From: Dryomyza anilis
Taxonomy: Eukaryota; Arthropoda; Insecta; Diptera; Dryomyzidae
Direction: 5' to 3'
Assembly: GCA_951804985.1 (NCBI GenBank)
Contig: OX638130.1
Span: 114,837,593 to 114,901,592 of the forward strand
Length of the DNA: 64,000 nucleotides
The position numbers and the translations under genes were made by a program. Positions 23,141-35,660 of the stretch are shown here, piece by piece (positions within the stretch are counted from its first letter, which is position 1; every line of letters starts with the position of its first letter). The notes under the pieces are model-generated. The model saw only the letters and a list, made by a program, of their open reading frames with translations. It was not told the DNA's origin and did not search any database.

Positions 23141-25006
23141 AAACAGTTCGTCTTTTTTGTAAAAATTGATTCTTTGAATTTTTGCTATAGTAAAAGGCCA
23201 TAAAAGAAAATGAATGCTATATTCTACCACAACCCTCTATACTTTAAGTGTACTCAATTTACAATAAGTGATTCCTCACAGTGTACCATTCTTTGTAGTG
23301 TTTTTCTCTTTGGCAGATTGACAGAATTACCATAAAAACGGCAGCATCTCCAGATAAAATTGCTATTGATAGTGGGCGTTAATGCGCATTTTGTTTGTTC
23401 GCAGCTCCGACTTCGACTACACATTAAAGTGTTACCACGTTCACACTTTACAGACATCTTCCAACGACTTGCTGTATGGCAAGAAGAGTCGTTATGGTAA
23501 CGCCTCAATTGGTTTCATTGCTGAGTTTTGTATTGATTTGCGCTGATGTGTTTTTAAAACCTAGTTTATTTTGGTTTCATACATTTTTAACAATCTCATG
23601 TTTGGCATTAAGTGCCTGAATGCTTTGGTGGAAACGAATGACGGACGGTTAGACGAATGGAACTAACGGAACACATCAAGTATGTATAAAAAAAAGAACT
23701 TCTTGCAAGGAGCAAATGCGTTGATATTGCTTTTGTTAGTTGACAACATGCAGTCACCATTAACTACATCATCCTCCCCCTTGGTTCATCAAAATGTACC
23801 ACCCATGGCAACTACTTCTACGACATACATGTTGCTCCATATGGCACCGTCATGGTATTCATGCTTGATCGTTCTTGAGAATGACAGGCAACAGGAAAAC
23901 CTAGAAAACATTACATTGCGAGATGTCTTTCTTCAAAATGCATTTTAAATTGAAATTTCAACTGTTTATTTTATCGATGCTGCTACATGGTGAAAATATT
24001 TCGTATAGATTCAATACGAAGTTGAACGGAAGCGGAAGTTCGTATTGTATCGCTATTTAGTAAAACTATTTTGATGTTGAATTTTGGTGAACTCTTCTAT
24101 TATACTCTCAAACGTTTATACCGCCTATCTACATTTTTGAATACTGCTTACAAAATAAAATTTTCAGAAGAAACATTCTGCACTTACTATATCCAAAAAT
24201 TAGTGTGGCATAACTTAAAATGGCATTTATCTAATTTATCGAATAAAGATATCGTTTAAAATCGGATTATAATACAAAATTATACGTAATTTTCACATGT
24301 AGTTAGGCAGTTTTGCAGTATCGTCGACGATATATATCAAGTCATATATTTCAATCATGCTTTGAAATCGAAGAATCGAGAAGTAAATCGAACGAAAACA
24401 GAAGATCGTATTGCGTCTAACTGAGTTCTTTATTTCGAAGCTGAGTCAAACTTTTTGAAGTTCATTTCTGGAAATCATTTTTATTATACAAGCAAAGTAT
24501 TTATATTGTGAAGCTGTTATAGGTATCGAGTAAATCGTAGTATCAAGAGTTCGAATTTTATCTAACTGAGTTTTATATAATAAAACTATTCTCCGAATGG
24601 AATCGTACCAATGGAATTGATTTTAATCCGCGCAAGGCCAAATTTGTCTGCCATCTCAAAAAAGAATGGATCAATTCATTGCTTTAGGTGCTGTGGATAT
24701 TGCGAAATCGGATACTCTTGACATTCTTGGCAAATCATACAATTGTTCATATATTAGATATGTTTAAAAAAGCGTCCACGTGCATTGGTTTTCTGAAACA
24801 TTGCTAGACATACTTTACTCCTGCTGACTTACGTCTCTCTAACACCACCTATTGCCGGCTTAAGATGGAATACAAGCCTTGTATAAGCCTTGGGCAGGGG
24901 CAGCAAAATCCTCCTTGGATTTCCTGGACCGAATTCAGAAAGTGCGATATATTTCATTCTTTATTGGGTCTCTTGAGCATCTTAGAACCGTACGGTGTGT
25001 AAGCCT
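23141..25006. other. Non-coding sequence with ATCG/TTCGAA-rich words
   Basis: No gene recognised. TCTAACTGAGTT recurs at about 24417 and 24558, and stretches rich in ATCG and TCGAA words (24000-24600) recur at 26040-26330 and 31060-31310. They suggest an old dispersed family too decayed to delimit. Confidence 0.35.
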
Positions 25007-25017
25007 GTTTTATAGGT

Positions 25018-25218
25018 TTTTTTTTTTTTTTTTTTTTTTTTGGAATATCTACTAAGATCCACAGCACTCAGACAGACTATATCCATTGTACTGTGAAATC
25101 TATTCCCTACGATTTTGTGGTTAACATCACCACGAGCGCCCATGCCCAAGCCGGGATTCGAACCCGAGACATTCAGAATGCAAGTCCAGCGCGCTACCTC
25201 TGGACTGCTGAGGCCGGC
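25018..25218 (-). mobile_element. tRNA-derived SINE family 1, copy 1, with 11-bp TSD
   Basis: On the minus strand it starts GCCGGCCTCAGCAGTCCAGA and has a tRNA-like head with a clear B box GGTTCGAATCC; the ~200-bp body ends GATATTCC before a poly-A tail (poly-T at 25018-25042). Perfect 11-bp target duplications GTTTTATAGGT flank it (25007-25017 and 25219-25229). Pol III promoter boxes in the head and an A tail are what SINEs need for transcription and LINE-driven copying. Confidence 0.9.
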
Positions 25219-25229
25219 GTTTTATAGGT

Positions 25230-25717
25230 ACTAGAATAGTAAGAGATCGAGGGAAATTCATGGCTCAATCCAGGTCGTTTGTTTTCTCATTATACTTGCG
25301 TATCGAACCAAACCCGCCACTTTGTAGCTCACACGTCTCACAACCACGCATTACAGAGAGAATTTGTTCTTCACTCGCTTGATACGTTTGTGGAACAATC
25401 CCCCTGTCAATGTTTTTCCTGACATCTTTTATATTGGTAAATTCAAAATTCAACATCCACCGAAACTACTCCATATTTCTTTCCATAAAACCTTTAATTC
25501 TTTCCTTCGATCAGCCTGTGCATTGCATAAATATGGGGATTCCTGAACGTTGGTTAAATTGAAGATAAATTTATAGATAATTTTCAATTATTGTCTCTGA
25601 AATAAAACGATTTGGAATCAAAATATATGAAAATGAAGGTTCAGTATTCAAACTAACGACTCTACCCAGCCTGCCATGTCTCGGAGACCTGCGATACATG
25701 GAAGCTTTCACGAATAA
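25230..25717. other. Non-coding spacer between two SINEs
   Basis: Two overlapping antiparallel frames (25265-25456 and 25364-25546) with no recognisable motif. Nothing supported. Confidence 0.35.
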
Positions 25718-26025
25718 TACTAACAGTTTGGCGCTACAGTCCTAAATAAGAACTTAGGCCGAGCTCTCTCATCATTTTGAACTGTGCGTAATATATTTGT
25801 AGTCAAAGTTGGGGGGGGTGACCTACAGTTTATTGCCGAATCCGAACGGCGGGTGAGAGCTTTTAATAGGCAATGTTTTACTCTCGTAGGTTTGTCATTT
25901 CTGCCGACAGGTCGCGCCGTATAGAAAAATGTTTCTATGAAAAGATGTTGTTAGCCCCAGTCCAGGCTTGAACCGCGGACCTTTCAGCTCGCAGTCCAAC
26001 GCACTAACATTGAGCTACCGACGCT
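25718..26025 (-). mobile_element. tRNA-derived SINE family 2, copy 1, with 8-bp TSD
   Basis: Minus-strand head: GTAGCTCAATGTTAGTGCG (A-box region, diverged here) and a B-box region resembling GGTTCAAGCC. The body is about 300 bp with CTCTCACCCGCCGTTCGG, ending CTGTAGCGCCAAACTG. ACGAATAA lies at 25710-25717 and 26026-26033, a clean 8-bp target duplication. The body has more changes than the other copies (extra G run at 25808), so it is an older insertion. Confidence 0.88.
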
Positions 26026-26033
26026 ACGAATAA

Positions 26034-27036
26034 CTTCGATAAAAAAAAGTACGATCTCGTTGCTATGTCGATTCTAATTTTTTAAATTTCTCCTAAATTA
26101 AATTTATTTGACAAGATACGATAGTCAAATATTTATCGCATCGAAATCGTAATATTTTTTTTAGCAATTCGACCTTGTTTTTGGTCGTTATCTCCGAGAG
26201 AACGCATCGATATCTACCTAATATGTAGATCCAATTTGACGATCGATATCGCTACGTAAAAGTGTCCGATTTTCTGAATTCTCCTTCTTATCTCATTGAT
26301 CTCGTAACGATATCGAAACGAATGGCATACTGGGTATTTATTAAAACTATTTTGAATTAAGGAAAACCTTTATTTTTATACAGTAAAATTTATATTTTTT
26401 AAAATTCTTTCTAGTTATCGAGACCTGAGATGAAATTTTTGACCTGAGATTTAATACCCTATGTAATAAAAATTGTATTTATTTCTTGATTTCAGAATAC
26501 AATTTCTTGAAGTGTATAAACTACATATTTTGAAAGCATGTAGTGTAATATGTTTATACTGAATTGTTGTTGTATATAAATATGTGCATAATATCGGTGC
26601 AGATGTACAAAAATCAGCATTTTGTGAAAAATGTTATAGTTTGATTTTTCTTTTAAATTTTTTATCATTTAAAATTTACAAAAAAAATATATATAACGGA
26701 ATTAAAGTTGAATGTTTAATGTATTATATTAAAATCATTCATATATTTTTCATAACATTTTGATATTTATAAATTTCATGCATTTGGTGTATTTTTAATT
26801 TTATGAAATTTACGTATAAAATTTTTACATTATTTTACATTATACATTTCTCATATTAAACATGCACTTAAAAAATAATATATAAATTTTATAACTCAAT
26901 AATCATCAACGCAATCATATTATCTTTGAAGCCATTTGCCATCCTCAACAATTTTGTTTTATTTCACAGCTGACAGTGTCAACATAACTCTGGAATTAGT
27001 AATTCAATAAAACACCAAACGAGCGACATGCTGACA
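26034..27036. other. AT-rich sequence, nothing recognised
   Basis: ATCGAT/TCGAA-rich words in 26040-26330, then plain AT-rich sequence. No coding frames. Confidence 0.35.
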
Positions 27037-27046
27037 TTTGACACCA

Positions 27047-27054
27047 TATAAAAA
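27047..27054 (+). promoter_or_regulatory. Candidate TATA box
   Basis: TATAAAAA in a locally less AT-rich setting, about 100 bases before the ATG of the short hydrophobic frame at 27149. No convincing initiator at the expected 30-base distance, so weak. Confidence 0.25.
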
Positions 27055-27148
27055 CGCAGTATCGGCAGCTACTCTAGTAGCAGATATCTACCTTTTTCAT
27101 CAGACTACCAACCTACCAACAACCTCCCGCCCATGCGACAGTATCAAC

Positions 27149-27271
27149 ATGTGTTTCAAGAAAATATACTTTTTGGTGCACACGATATTCTTTTTCACTT
27201 TAGCTGCAATCCGTCGTAATTCGTATTTTTTTATTTTTATTTTTTTATGTTCGATTTTACTATCGCATTGA
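27149..27271 (+). CDS. Short hydrophobic frame, possible signal-peptide exon (weak)
   Basis: The ATG has fair context (TATCAACATG) and the product begins MCFKKIYFLVHTIFFFTLAA, which looks like a signal peptide with a positive n-region, hydrophobic core and small residues near a possible cleavage site. It continues as another Phe/Ile/Leu-rich stretch to a stop after 40 codons. An in-frame upstream ATG at 27038 exists. A TATA-like box lies about 100 bases before. The second half is a T-rich run translated, so chance is a real alternative. No family recognised. Confidence 0.2.
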   Translation: MCFKKIYFLVHTIFFFTLAAIRRNSYFFIFIFLCSILLSH

Positions 27272-27730
27272 ACTCAAGTCATGAGCCAACCTAATCTCAT
27301 ATCTTCGCTTCAATGAATGTCTTCTTCAGTTTTCTCCGAGTTTTTCTTTTAATTCTTCTTTTTTTAGATTATTTTTTAGGTTATTTTTTTCCACATGGCT
27401 CTTTATTTTTGTTACGTGCCTTGCACTTGTCGGAATTTGAGGTATAAAACATTGCAATCGAAGTGTATGAAGTGAGTAGTGAGTGAAAATGATGGCATTT
27501 GAGTTCAAGTGTAGTGCGCACTGTGTAGAGCTGTGCGATAATAAAATTATACGCTGCCGCAATAACTACTTAACCTTTTTTTTCAGCAAATAAAGACTGA
27601 TAGAAGTAGGATATTGAAAAAGCATTAAGCTTCCGAGTTAATGGCAGTAACGCATGTTGGTGGTTCAAAGTTGAGTTTTATTGTAGATTTTCTACACATA
27701 GAAAAATACTATTTTGGCACATGGTTGAAA
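27272..27730. other. Non-coding sequence
   Basis: No repeat recognised; the minus-strand 78-codon frame is Lys/Asn-rich at its end and has no motif. Confidence 0.35.
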
Positions 27731-28440
27731 GAATGAAAAATTTAGTTGTAACAACCAACATCATTCGGTTTAAATGAAGTTTTACCAATTAGGGTATGGA
27801 ACTGGCACAGATCAATTTATATTAAAACTGTTTTGTAAGTTTGTTGTAGTCCTCTCTACTTCCCTTTTAGTTTTGCCTGTTAGTACCGACTTTACAGTTC
27901 TGAGAACCGAATGTGCAATGAGTTTGTTGGTGCAAAAAATTTATATAATGTGTATCGTTTCAATAGTGTATAAAAAAAGAACATTTGAAACGGTGAGTTT
28001 TATTTTGTTAAACGAAAAAAACCATCTTTTGACATAAGGAAAAGAAGAAAGTTAGTAGCAACAACCAAGTTTATTCGGTTACCACGTAATTTCAGCAAAT
28101 TTGTTGTTGGAACTGCTATATTTGGCCAAATACAATTGTTCTAAAACTGTTATAAATTGTTTGTACCGACTTTACAGTTCTGCGAACCGAATGGGCAATG
28201 AGTGAATGGGCAATGAGAAAATTAATATAATGTGTATCGTTTCAATAGTGTATAAAAAAAGAACATTTGAAACGGTGAGTTTTATTTTGTTAAACGAAAA
28301 AACCATCTTTTGACATAAGGAAAAGAAGAAAGTTAGTTGCAACAACCAAGTTTATTCGGTTACCACGTAATTTCAGCAAATTTGTTGTTGGAACTGCTAT
28401 ATTTTGCCAAATACAATTGTTCTAAAACTGTCATAAATTG
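27731..28440. repeat. Tandem duplication with ~281-bp period
   Basis: The series GTACCGACTTTACAGTTCTG, TGTATCGTTTCAATAGTG, GAACATTTGAAACGGTGAG, GACATAAGGAAAAGAAG and GGTTACCACGTAATTTCAGC occurs at about 27883-28120 and again at about 28163-28405 with near identity. A more diverged partial unit precedes it (27740-27830). No coding function evident. Confidence 0.88.
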
Positions 28441-28444
28441 TTTG

Positions 28445-29160
28445 TAGACCAATATAAACACCTTTTGAATTTTAGTTATAAAAACCATGTAAGAGTTGTG
28501 AGAACCGAATAAATTTAGCTGTGTGCGATGTCTGTATTCGTGCTTGCTCATTTTTGAGAGAAGTTTTGCTTCCCATTTTTTGCTACTTTTCTGGTAGCTT
28601 CTGCACAGATATTTTATTGATCCACAGGACACTTATTTGGGATCTTGGGATTTCTAGACCAAACTAAAAACCTTTTGAATTTTGGCTCTAAGAACCGCCT
28701 TATGAGAAACAAATATGTTAGTTGGTAGCTGTAGGCACCGCCATAATAGTTGTGAGTACCGAATAAGTTAGCTATGTGCAATCGTGTTTGCTCATTTTTG
28801 AGAGAAGTTTTGCTACCCATTTCTTCTCATTCATTGCTCCTTTTCTGGTAGCTTCTGCACTGCTATTTTTCTGATCCACAGAACATTTATAGACATCGTG
28901 GGAGTTGTAGACCAAACTAAAAATCTTTTGAGTGTTGGCTATAAGAACCGCCCTAAGAGTTGTGAAAACCGAATAAGTTAGTTGTGCAGAAGAAGTTCGT
29001 TGATTTTTCTTCTGTGTGGGAGTTCTGCATTCGGGCTTGCTCATTTTTTGAGAGAAGTTTTGCTACCTCTTTTTTTTTCATTTATTACTCTTTTCTGGTA
29101 GCCACTGCACTGCTATTTTGCTGATCCACAGGACACTTATAGACATTTATTTTTTTTAGA
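28445..29160. repeat. Three tandem units of ~230-260 bp
   Basis: Each unit runs TAGACCAA.., CTTTTGARTTTTGGCT, a GAACCG word, GAACCGAATAA, GCTCATTTTTGAGAGAAG, TTTTGCTACCCATT, CTTTTCTGGTAGCTTCTGCA, CTGATCCACAGGACA. Starts are about 28446, 28657 and 28910. The GAACCGAATAA word also appears in the adjoining 281-bp repeats, so the two arrays share ancestry. The minus-strand frames of 68-90 codons (28360-29044) repeat KLLSKMSKH because of this structure. Confidence 0.85.
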
Positions 29161-30326
29161 CAACGTCCTTTTCCGCAGACAGACTGTCGCAAAAACATAA
29201 AACTTTTCTTTTCCTTAGCGTTCTATACTTTGGTTTTTTTTATACTTGTTCTTGACACTACGACGTGCCTGAACTCTTCTTGCATAGCCTTGCAGTTATC
29301 CGGCAAAGGATATCAACTAAATTCGCTCTTCTTCCGTTTCTCTCTGCATCATAATAATTGACAATAAAAATGTTTAAAGCTTATTAGTTGTTGTACTTTT
29401 TTTGCGTCCTTAGTTGCAGCTCATTCGTTTTTATCGCATGTATTGCAATTTCTTTCAAGCATTTCATTTTTGCCATAATGGCTCCTTCATGTTTTCCCTC
29501 TCCTCCCTTTTCTTCATGTGCTGCTTCCTTTTCTGCCGCAGTTTCCCATATTGCTACGTGGTGCTGCTGCTGGCTAATGTCCGAGCAACAAGGTTCGTCG
29601 CCCAGTCAACGGTGTTTAAGACGTCCTTATGTTATCCTTAATGCTACCCAAATCGATTGTAATTGAAACGTGTTTGACGTGAAGCATTTCACGTTATTGG
29701 CTACTCACTCTACTGGCCTCCTGGTGGTACATATAACTATTATTGGATATGAAGTCAATAAACAGCATGTAGTTGGTAGTTGTTTGGAAGTGTAACATTC
29801 GGACGTTATAACCTTTGTTTTGCCAGCCAGGGCGCACCATGTTGCTTCTTGTTCTCAAGGGTGTAATATTGTGATATATTGTGCTACGGAGGATGCTTGA
29901 ATACATGTCGAAATGCATAAATTTGCAAATTTATATTAGTGTTCATGTTATGTGCGTTAATTTATTGAAGGTACTTTAATTGATATTTGATATAATGGTA
30001 TTTATGATGATTTATGAACATTTTTAATATTTTAATTTTAGGAGATTATGTATTTCGCAGAAAATCATTTCCTAAATTTTTCCCCATAATAAAAAATAAT
30101 TCTATTATGACAATTGTTTTCCGACATTTATCTCCCGAACTCAATTCCCATTCAAATATTTCCAAATTATTCCAGCTCGACATTGCAATTCCGAGGTTGA
30201 ACAGGTCGAGTCTAGCACTAAATATATTTTTTTATAATGCAATAAATGTAATCTGTACGGCAAATATACCAGTAGATGACATGAAATGAAAGATAGTTCT
30301 TACACGGACAATTCTGGAGAAGTATT
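29161..30326. other. Non-coding sequence
   Basis: Two overlapping plus-strand frames near 29388-29666 are Cys/Ser-rich and lack a family. Nothing else recognised. Confidence 0.35.
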
Positions 30327-30655
30327 CACAGAAAAAAATAATCGACGTAAATATAGCGACCGACATTAATAGAATTCATTAATCAATCCTGTAATGAAAT
30401 TAACTAATTTAATGAAAACATTTGCTATTCTTCGTTAAATCAGCAATTCCGTTTGCTAATATGAATATTTGTACGTCAATGCAGCAAATTAATTAGTCGG
30501 CGCAGTTTCAGAAATTATTTTGCTAAAACTGCGCAATTGCTTATATAACGAAGAATAGCACATGTTTTCATTAAAATAGTCAATTTAATTGCTGGATTTA
30601 TTAATTAATGCAATTAATATCGGTTGTTATATTTACGTCGATTATGTTTTCTGTG
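30327..30655. mobile_element. Complete foldback MITE, 329 bp
   Basis: Starts CACAGAAAAAAATAATCGACG and ends with the inverse, CGTCGATTATGTTTTCTGTG. The arms pair almost end to end: the left arm words GAAAACATTTGCTATTCTTCG and GCGCAGTTTCAGAAATTATTTT have inverses in the right half. Flanks AGAAGTATT and AAAAGAATT agree at 7 of 9 positions, a possible target duplication. The terminal CACAGAAAAAA is shared with the 'ATGATGAA' MITEs. Confidence 0.85.
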
Positions 30656-30759
30656 AAAAGAATTAAAGTGAAAATTTGCTGAGAAGAAATATTAGGGAAG
30701 AATTGTCCGGCTACCGTCATTCTAAATCAATATCCTCTAATAATACAGAAATTATGTAC

Positions 30760-30850
30760 GGGTTATCGTCATTGGCTCAGATTGTGTGTCGGACAACGAG
30801 TCGAAAAGTCGCTGGTTCGAACCACTGCGACTGGTTCGATAGGCAATGGA
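30760..30850 (+). mobile_element. Degenerate tRNA-like head, probable SINE relic
   Basis: TTGGCTCAGATTG resembles an A box, and GCTGGTTCGAACCACTGC contains a perfect B-box core GGTTCGAACC (30814-30823), at the spacing seen in tRNAs. A cloverleaf cannot be completed, so it is not a functional tRNA. No tail or target duplication found. Differs from both SINE families here. Confidence 0.45.
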
Positions 30851-31440
30851 AAAAACATCAGATAATCAAAAGATTACATTGACAAAGCCTCTTTCCAGCC
30901 TTCAGGATTCCGCATTAAAACGGTAGATACCACCATTTCAGAACAAATACAATACGTATAGCTCAAACGGTTAAAGAGGCTATACCTAGATTCTTCTGAA
31001 TTGCAAGGCCAATTTATTTTTTAATTATTCCGTAGGATGTTTAGTTTAAAGATAAATTTGATATGAGATCGATGTGAGATGCAAGAGAATTCAAACGACA
31101 TCCGTATGAGAGTTCGAAATTATTTCGAACAATATTACGATATCGATGGGATAAATTTTTAAATACTGTTAAGATTATTAACACAAAATTAAATTGAAAT
31201 TTAAATTTCGTAGCTTGTCCTTCAATTGTAAATACCGGGAATTTTAAAAATTTTAAGCGATAAAGTTACGAGATCGAACTTTTGTTTATCGAAGTTAGTT
31301 CGAGGATTTATAAATAGCCCATGGACTAGACTCAATAGACTCATGGACGCAGAGAGTATTCCTTAACTTTAAATAACTTCAAAGGTTCACGGCGGGAAAT
31401 AAACTTCTAAAACTCGAGAAGAATTCAGCTCGAATAAAAA
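30851..31440. other. ATCG/TTCGAA-rich non-coding sequence
   Basis: Similar in word content to 24000-24600 and 26040-26330 (TTCGAAATTATTTCGAA, GATATCGATGG). No clear ends. Confidence 0.35.
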
Positions 31441-31790
31441 ATAGTAGAATGTAGTCTGTCTGTTGAAAGGAACTAAGACCAATGTTCAAGATATCTAAGA
31501 AACTAATATCTGTATATCAATAATAATTCGACTAAGTTACTTTTTTGATATCTAAGAAATTAATATCTGCATATCAAGAATCAATCCACTTAGTTTCTTT
31601 TTTGATACTTAAGAAATTCATTTCTGCATAATAAGAAAAAATTTACTTAGTTACTTTTTTTTTGACAACTAAGTAGAACTATTTCCCAAAATTAAGAATT
31701 TTTACATTTAGCTGTATATCACTCCGTATACTTCTTGATTACTTCTGTATTTTAAAGGTTTTTCCCTCCGTTTCCTAAGGACAATATCTG
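31441..31790. repeat. Dispersed repeat family S, copy 1
   Basis: Repeats GATATCTAAGAAATTAATATCTGC and TACTTAGTTACTTTTTT units, then CTGTATATCACTCCGTATAC and CTTCTTGATTAC. The same series occurs at 55325-55620 and 55621-57610, where a Helitron has split it. Identity is moderate. Confidence 0.6.
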
Positions 31791-33050
31791 GACAATATCT
31801 CGAAATTCTAAACTATATAATGTATGACATTCTTCTTGACATAATTCTTTAATTAGCCTATTAGCTCAGCTCATAAAATATGGTGCTCTTTGCAACCTAT
31901 AATACTTTGAGTGATTAAAACTCTCAACTGTTTTAAAAGCAACCACAAAATAATAACAAAATACAAGCGACAACCACAAAAAAAAAGATATACCAAACCA
32001 AAAAAAAATAAAATAAAAAAATCATAACAAAAACGTCTACATAATGTAGACAGACAGCACCGAGTTACCATGTGTGGCGGTAGAGTATTTATGAATTAAA
32101 AAATAAAAATACTGTAACACAACTCTTAAAAAAACGTAAAACATACTGTAAATTATTACTATTTTTTTTTTTCGATGCTTTTTTTAATGCTGAAAAGGCG
32201 AAATGAGCAATGACGACCGACTATTCCAACATTTTTCCAGCATTTTCATGCTTCAGCACTTAAATTTATGAAAATAAATGGTAAGATTAGACGAGAGCAG
32301 GGGGAGAAATGCTTTTAGTAAAATATTTTGCTGTTTTCTTTTTTCTCCTTTTTTTTTATAAATCATTTTTCTTTTTGTTGCATAGGCATTATTTAAATGA
32401 AAACAAATGTGAAGTTATTACTAAAAAAAGTTGAAAAAACTACAGTTTATTCTGTCAAACAAAATGGCACTGTAATGAACTTCTATATAGTCGGTCGGTC
32501 TGATGTTGTTTTACAAACCAAAAATGCTGCTATTGTGTTTTACCCGAATACCAAACAAGCAGCAACTATGCAAATAGTAGTAGTTAGGATTAGCAAAATA
32601 AACAAGCAGCATTTTTAGTAGTTCATACTAAAAAAAAGAGTACAAACTAAATAGAATAACTGCTGTAACTGCAGGCATGCGGCTGCATAAATTAGTTCTT
32701 TGTAACAGATAGTTGCAAACTACGACAGATATGTGGAATTTTATCATGTGCTAGTTTTAACTTGTATTAGTATCATTGGAATTATTGTAATATTGGGAAT
32801 ACTTGATGATTGCTAAATCGATATAAGTTCATTCATGATTTAAAATCGAGAAAATGTCAATCCCATAAAAATACTAAATTGGATGCGAATATCGATGTGG
32901 AGAATTTACAACAAAATACGACTAAGGGAAATGAACCCGGTGGCATCTAAATTGATATCCAAGTCGACAATTTCAAAATTTGAATTCAAATGACGTCTCC
33001 TAAACACCACAAACTCAAAAAGTGGGTTATCATTTAAATATTTAGTAAAA
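31791..33050. other. Non-coding sequence
   Basis: No repeat recognised. A 73-codon plus frame (32397-32618) has a weak composition and no motif. Poly-T runs at 32160-32175 and 32340-32360. Confidence 0.35.
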
Positions 33051-33054
33051 AATG

Positions 33055-35660
33055 GAATTAAAGTGAAAAATTGAATTTTTAGTGAAAATTTCAATTTTTG
33101 GTAAAAAAAAAAATTAATTTTTAGTGAAAAATTAAATTTTTAGTGAAACGTTGAAATTTTAGTGAAAAATTGAATTTTTAGTGAAAATTTGAATATTTAG
33201 TGAACAATTGAATTGTGAGTGAAAAATTGAATTTTTAGTGAAAATTTGAATATGTAGTGAACAATTGAATTTTCAGTGAAAAATGGAATTTTTAGTGACA
33301 AATAAAATTTTTGTGAAAAATTGAATTTTTAGTGAAAAATTGAATAATTAGTGAAAAATTGAATTAATAGTGAAAAATTGAATTAATAGTGAAAAATTGA
33401 ATTTTTAGTGAAAAATTGAATTGTTAGTGAAAAATTGAATTTTTAGTGAAAAATATAATTTTTAGTGACAATTTGAATTTTTAGTGAAAAATTCAATTTT
33501 TCACTATTGAGAAATAAAATTTTTGTGAGAAATTGAATTTTTAATGAAAATTTCAATTTTTAGTGAAAAATTGAATTTTTACTGAAAAATTGAATTTTTA
33601 GTGAAAAATTGAATTTTTAGTGAAAAATTGAATTTTTACTGAAAAATTGAATTTTTAGTGAAAAATTGAATTTTTAGTGAAAAATTGAATTTTTAGTGAA
33701 AAATTGAATTTTTAGTGAAAAATTTAATTTTTAGTGAAAAATTGAATTTTTAGTGAAAAATTGAATTTTTAGTGAAAAATTGAATTTTTAGTGATAAATT
33801 GAATTTTTATGAAAAATTGAATTTTTAGTGAAAAATTGAATTTTTAGTGAAACGTTAAAATTTTGGTGGAAAATTTAACTTTTAGTAAATAATTAAATTT
33901 TTAGTAAAACGTTGAAATTTTAGTAAAAAATTGAAAATTTTAATTTTTAGTGAAAAATTTAATTTTTAGTGAAAAATAAATTTTTTGTGAAAAATTGAAT
34001 TTTTAGTGAAAAATTGAATTTTTGGTGCAAAATAGAATTAAAGTGAAAAATTGAATTTTTAGTGAAAAATTGAATTTTTAGTGAAAATTAGTGAAAAATT
34101 TAATTTTTAGTGAAAAATTGAATTTTTAGTGAAAAATTGAATTTTTAGTGAAAAATTGAATTTTTAGTGAAAAATTGAATTTTTAGTGAAAAATTGCATT
34201 TTCAGTGAAAAATTAAATTTTTAGTGAAATATTTAATTTTTAGTAAAAATTGAATTTTTAGTGAAAATTAGTGAAAAATTGAATTTTTAGTGAAAAATTG
34301 AATTTTTAGTGAAAAATTGAATTTTTAGTGAAAAATTGAATTTTTAGTGAAAAATTGAATTTTTAGTGAAAAATTGAATTTTTAGTGAAAAATTGAATTT
34401 TTAGTGAAAAATTGAATTTTTAGTGAAAAATTGAATTTTTAGTGAAAAATTGAATTTTTAGTGAAAAATTGAATTTTTAGTGAAAAATTGAATTTTTAGT
34501 GAAAAATTGAATTTTTAGTGAAAAATTGAATTTTTAGTGAAAAATTGAATTTTTAGTGAAAAATTGAATTTTTAGTGAAAAATTGAATTTTTAGTGAAAA
34601 ATTGAATTTTTAGTGAAAAATTGAATTTTTAGTGAAAAATTGAATTTTTAGTGAAAAATTGAATTTTTAGTGAAAAATTGAATTTTTAGTGAAAAATTGA
34701 ATTTTTAGTGAAAAATTGAATTTTTAGTGAAAAATTGAATTTTTAGTGAAAAATTGAATTTTTAGTGAAAAATTGAATTTTTAGTGAAAAATTGAATTTT
34801 TAGTGAAAAATTGAATTTTTAGTGAAATATTGAAGTTTTAGTGAAAAATTTAATTTTTAGTGAAAAATTTAATTTTTAGTGTAAAATTAAATTTTTAGTG
34901 AAATATTGAATTTTTAGTGAAAAATTGAATTTTTAGTGAATAATATAATTTTTCATTAAAAATTCAATTTTTAATGAAAAATTCATATTTTAGTGAAAAT
35001 TTTAATTTATAGTGTAAAATTGAATTTTGAGTAAAAATTGAATTTTTAGTGAAAAATTGAATTTTTAGTGAAATATTGAATTTTTAGTGAAATATTGAAT
35101 TTTTAGTGAAATATTGAATTTTTAGTGAAAAATTGAATTTTTAGTGAAATATTGAAATTTTAGTGAAAAATTGAATTTTTAGTGAAAAATTGAATTTATT
35201 GTGAAAATTTGAATTTTTAGTGAAAAATTGAATTTTTAGTGAAAAATTGAATTTTTAGTGAAAAATTTAATTTTTAGTGAAAAATTTAATTTTTAGTGAA
35301 AAATTTAATTTTTAAAAAAAAAATTTATTTGTAATGAAAATTTTAATTTTTAGTGAAAAATTTTATTTTTTAATGAAAAATTTAATGAAAGTTTGAATTT
35401 TTATTGAAAAGTTGAATTTTTAGTGAAAAATTTAATTTTTTGTCAAAAATTGAATTTTTAGTTAAAAATTGAATTTGTGGTGAAAAATTTAATATTTAAT
35501 GAAGATTGAAATTTTCAGTGAAATTTTGACTTTTTAATGAAGAATTGAATTTTTGCTGCAAATTTTCATTTTTACTAAAAAAATTTGAATTTTTACGTAA
35601 AATTTTAATTTTTATGTCATATTTCAACTAAAAATGTGAATTTTCATTAAAAATGCAAAT
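33055..35660 (+). repeat. 19-bp minisatellite array, forward orientation
   Basis: Unit GAATTTTTAGTGAAAAATT, roughly 135 units by length. Near-perfect from about 34260 to 34835; both edges are diverged with 17-20 bp units and point changes, the usual pattern of a centrally homogenised array. The unit is about 85% A+T. The inverse of the same unit forms the array at 37076-39230. Confidence 0.95.

Noticed and set aside
28360..29044. Three related minus-strand frames with KLLSKMSKH
   Set aside because: They resemble each other because the DNA is tandemly repeated; each is broken differently.
31140..31152. DREF-type TATCGATA site
   Set aside because: Only GATATCGATGG is present, within an ATCG-rich old repeat, so the match is uninformative.
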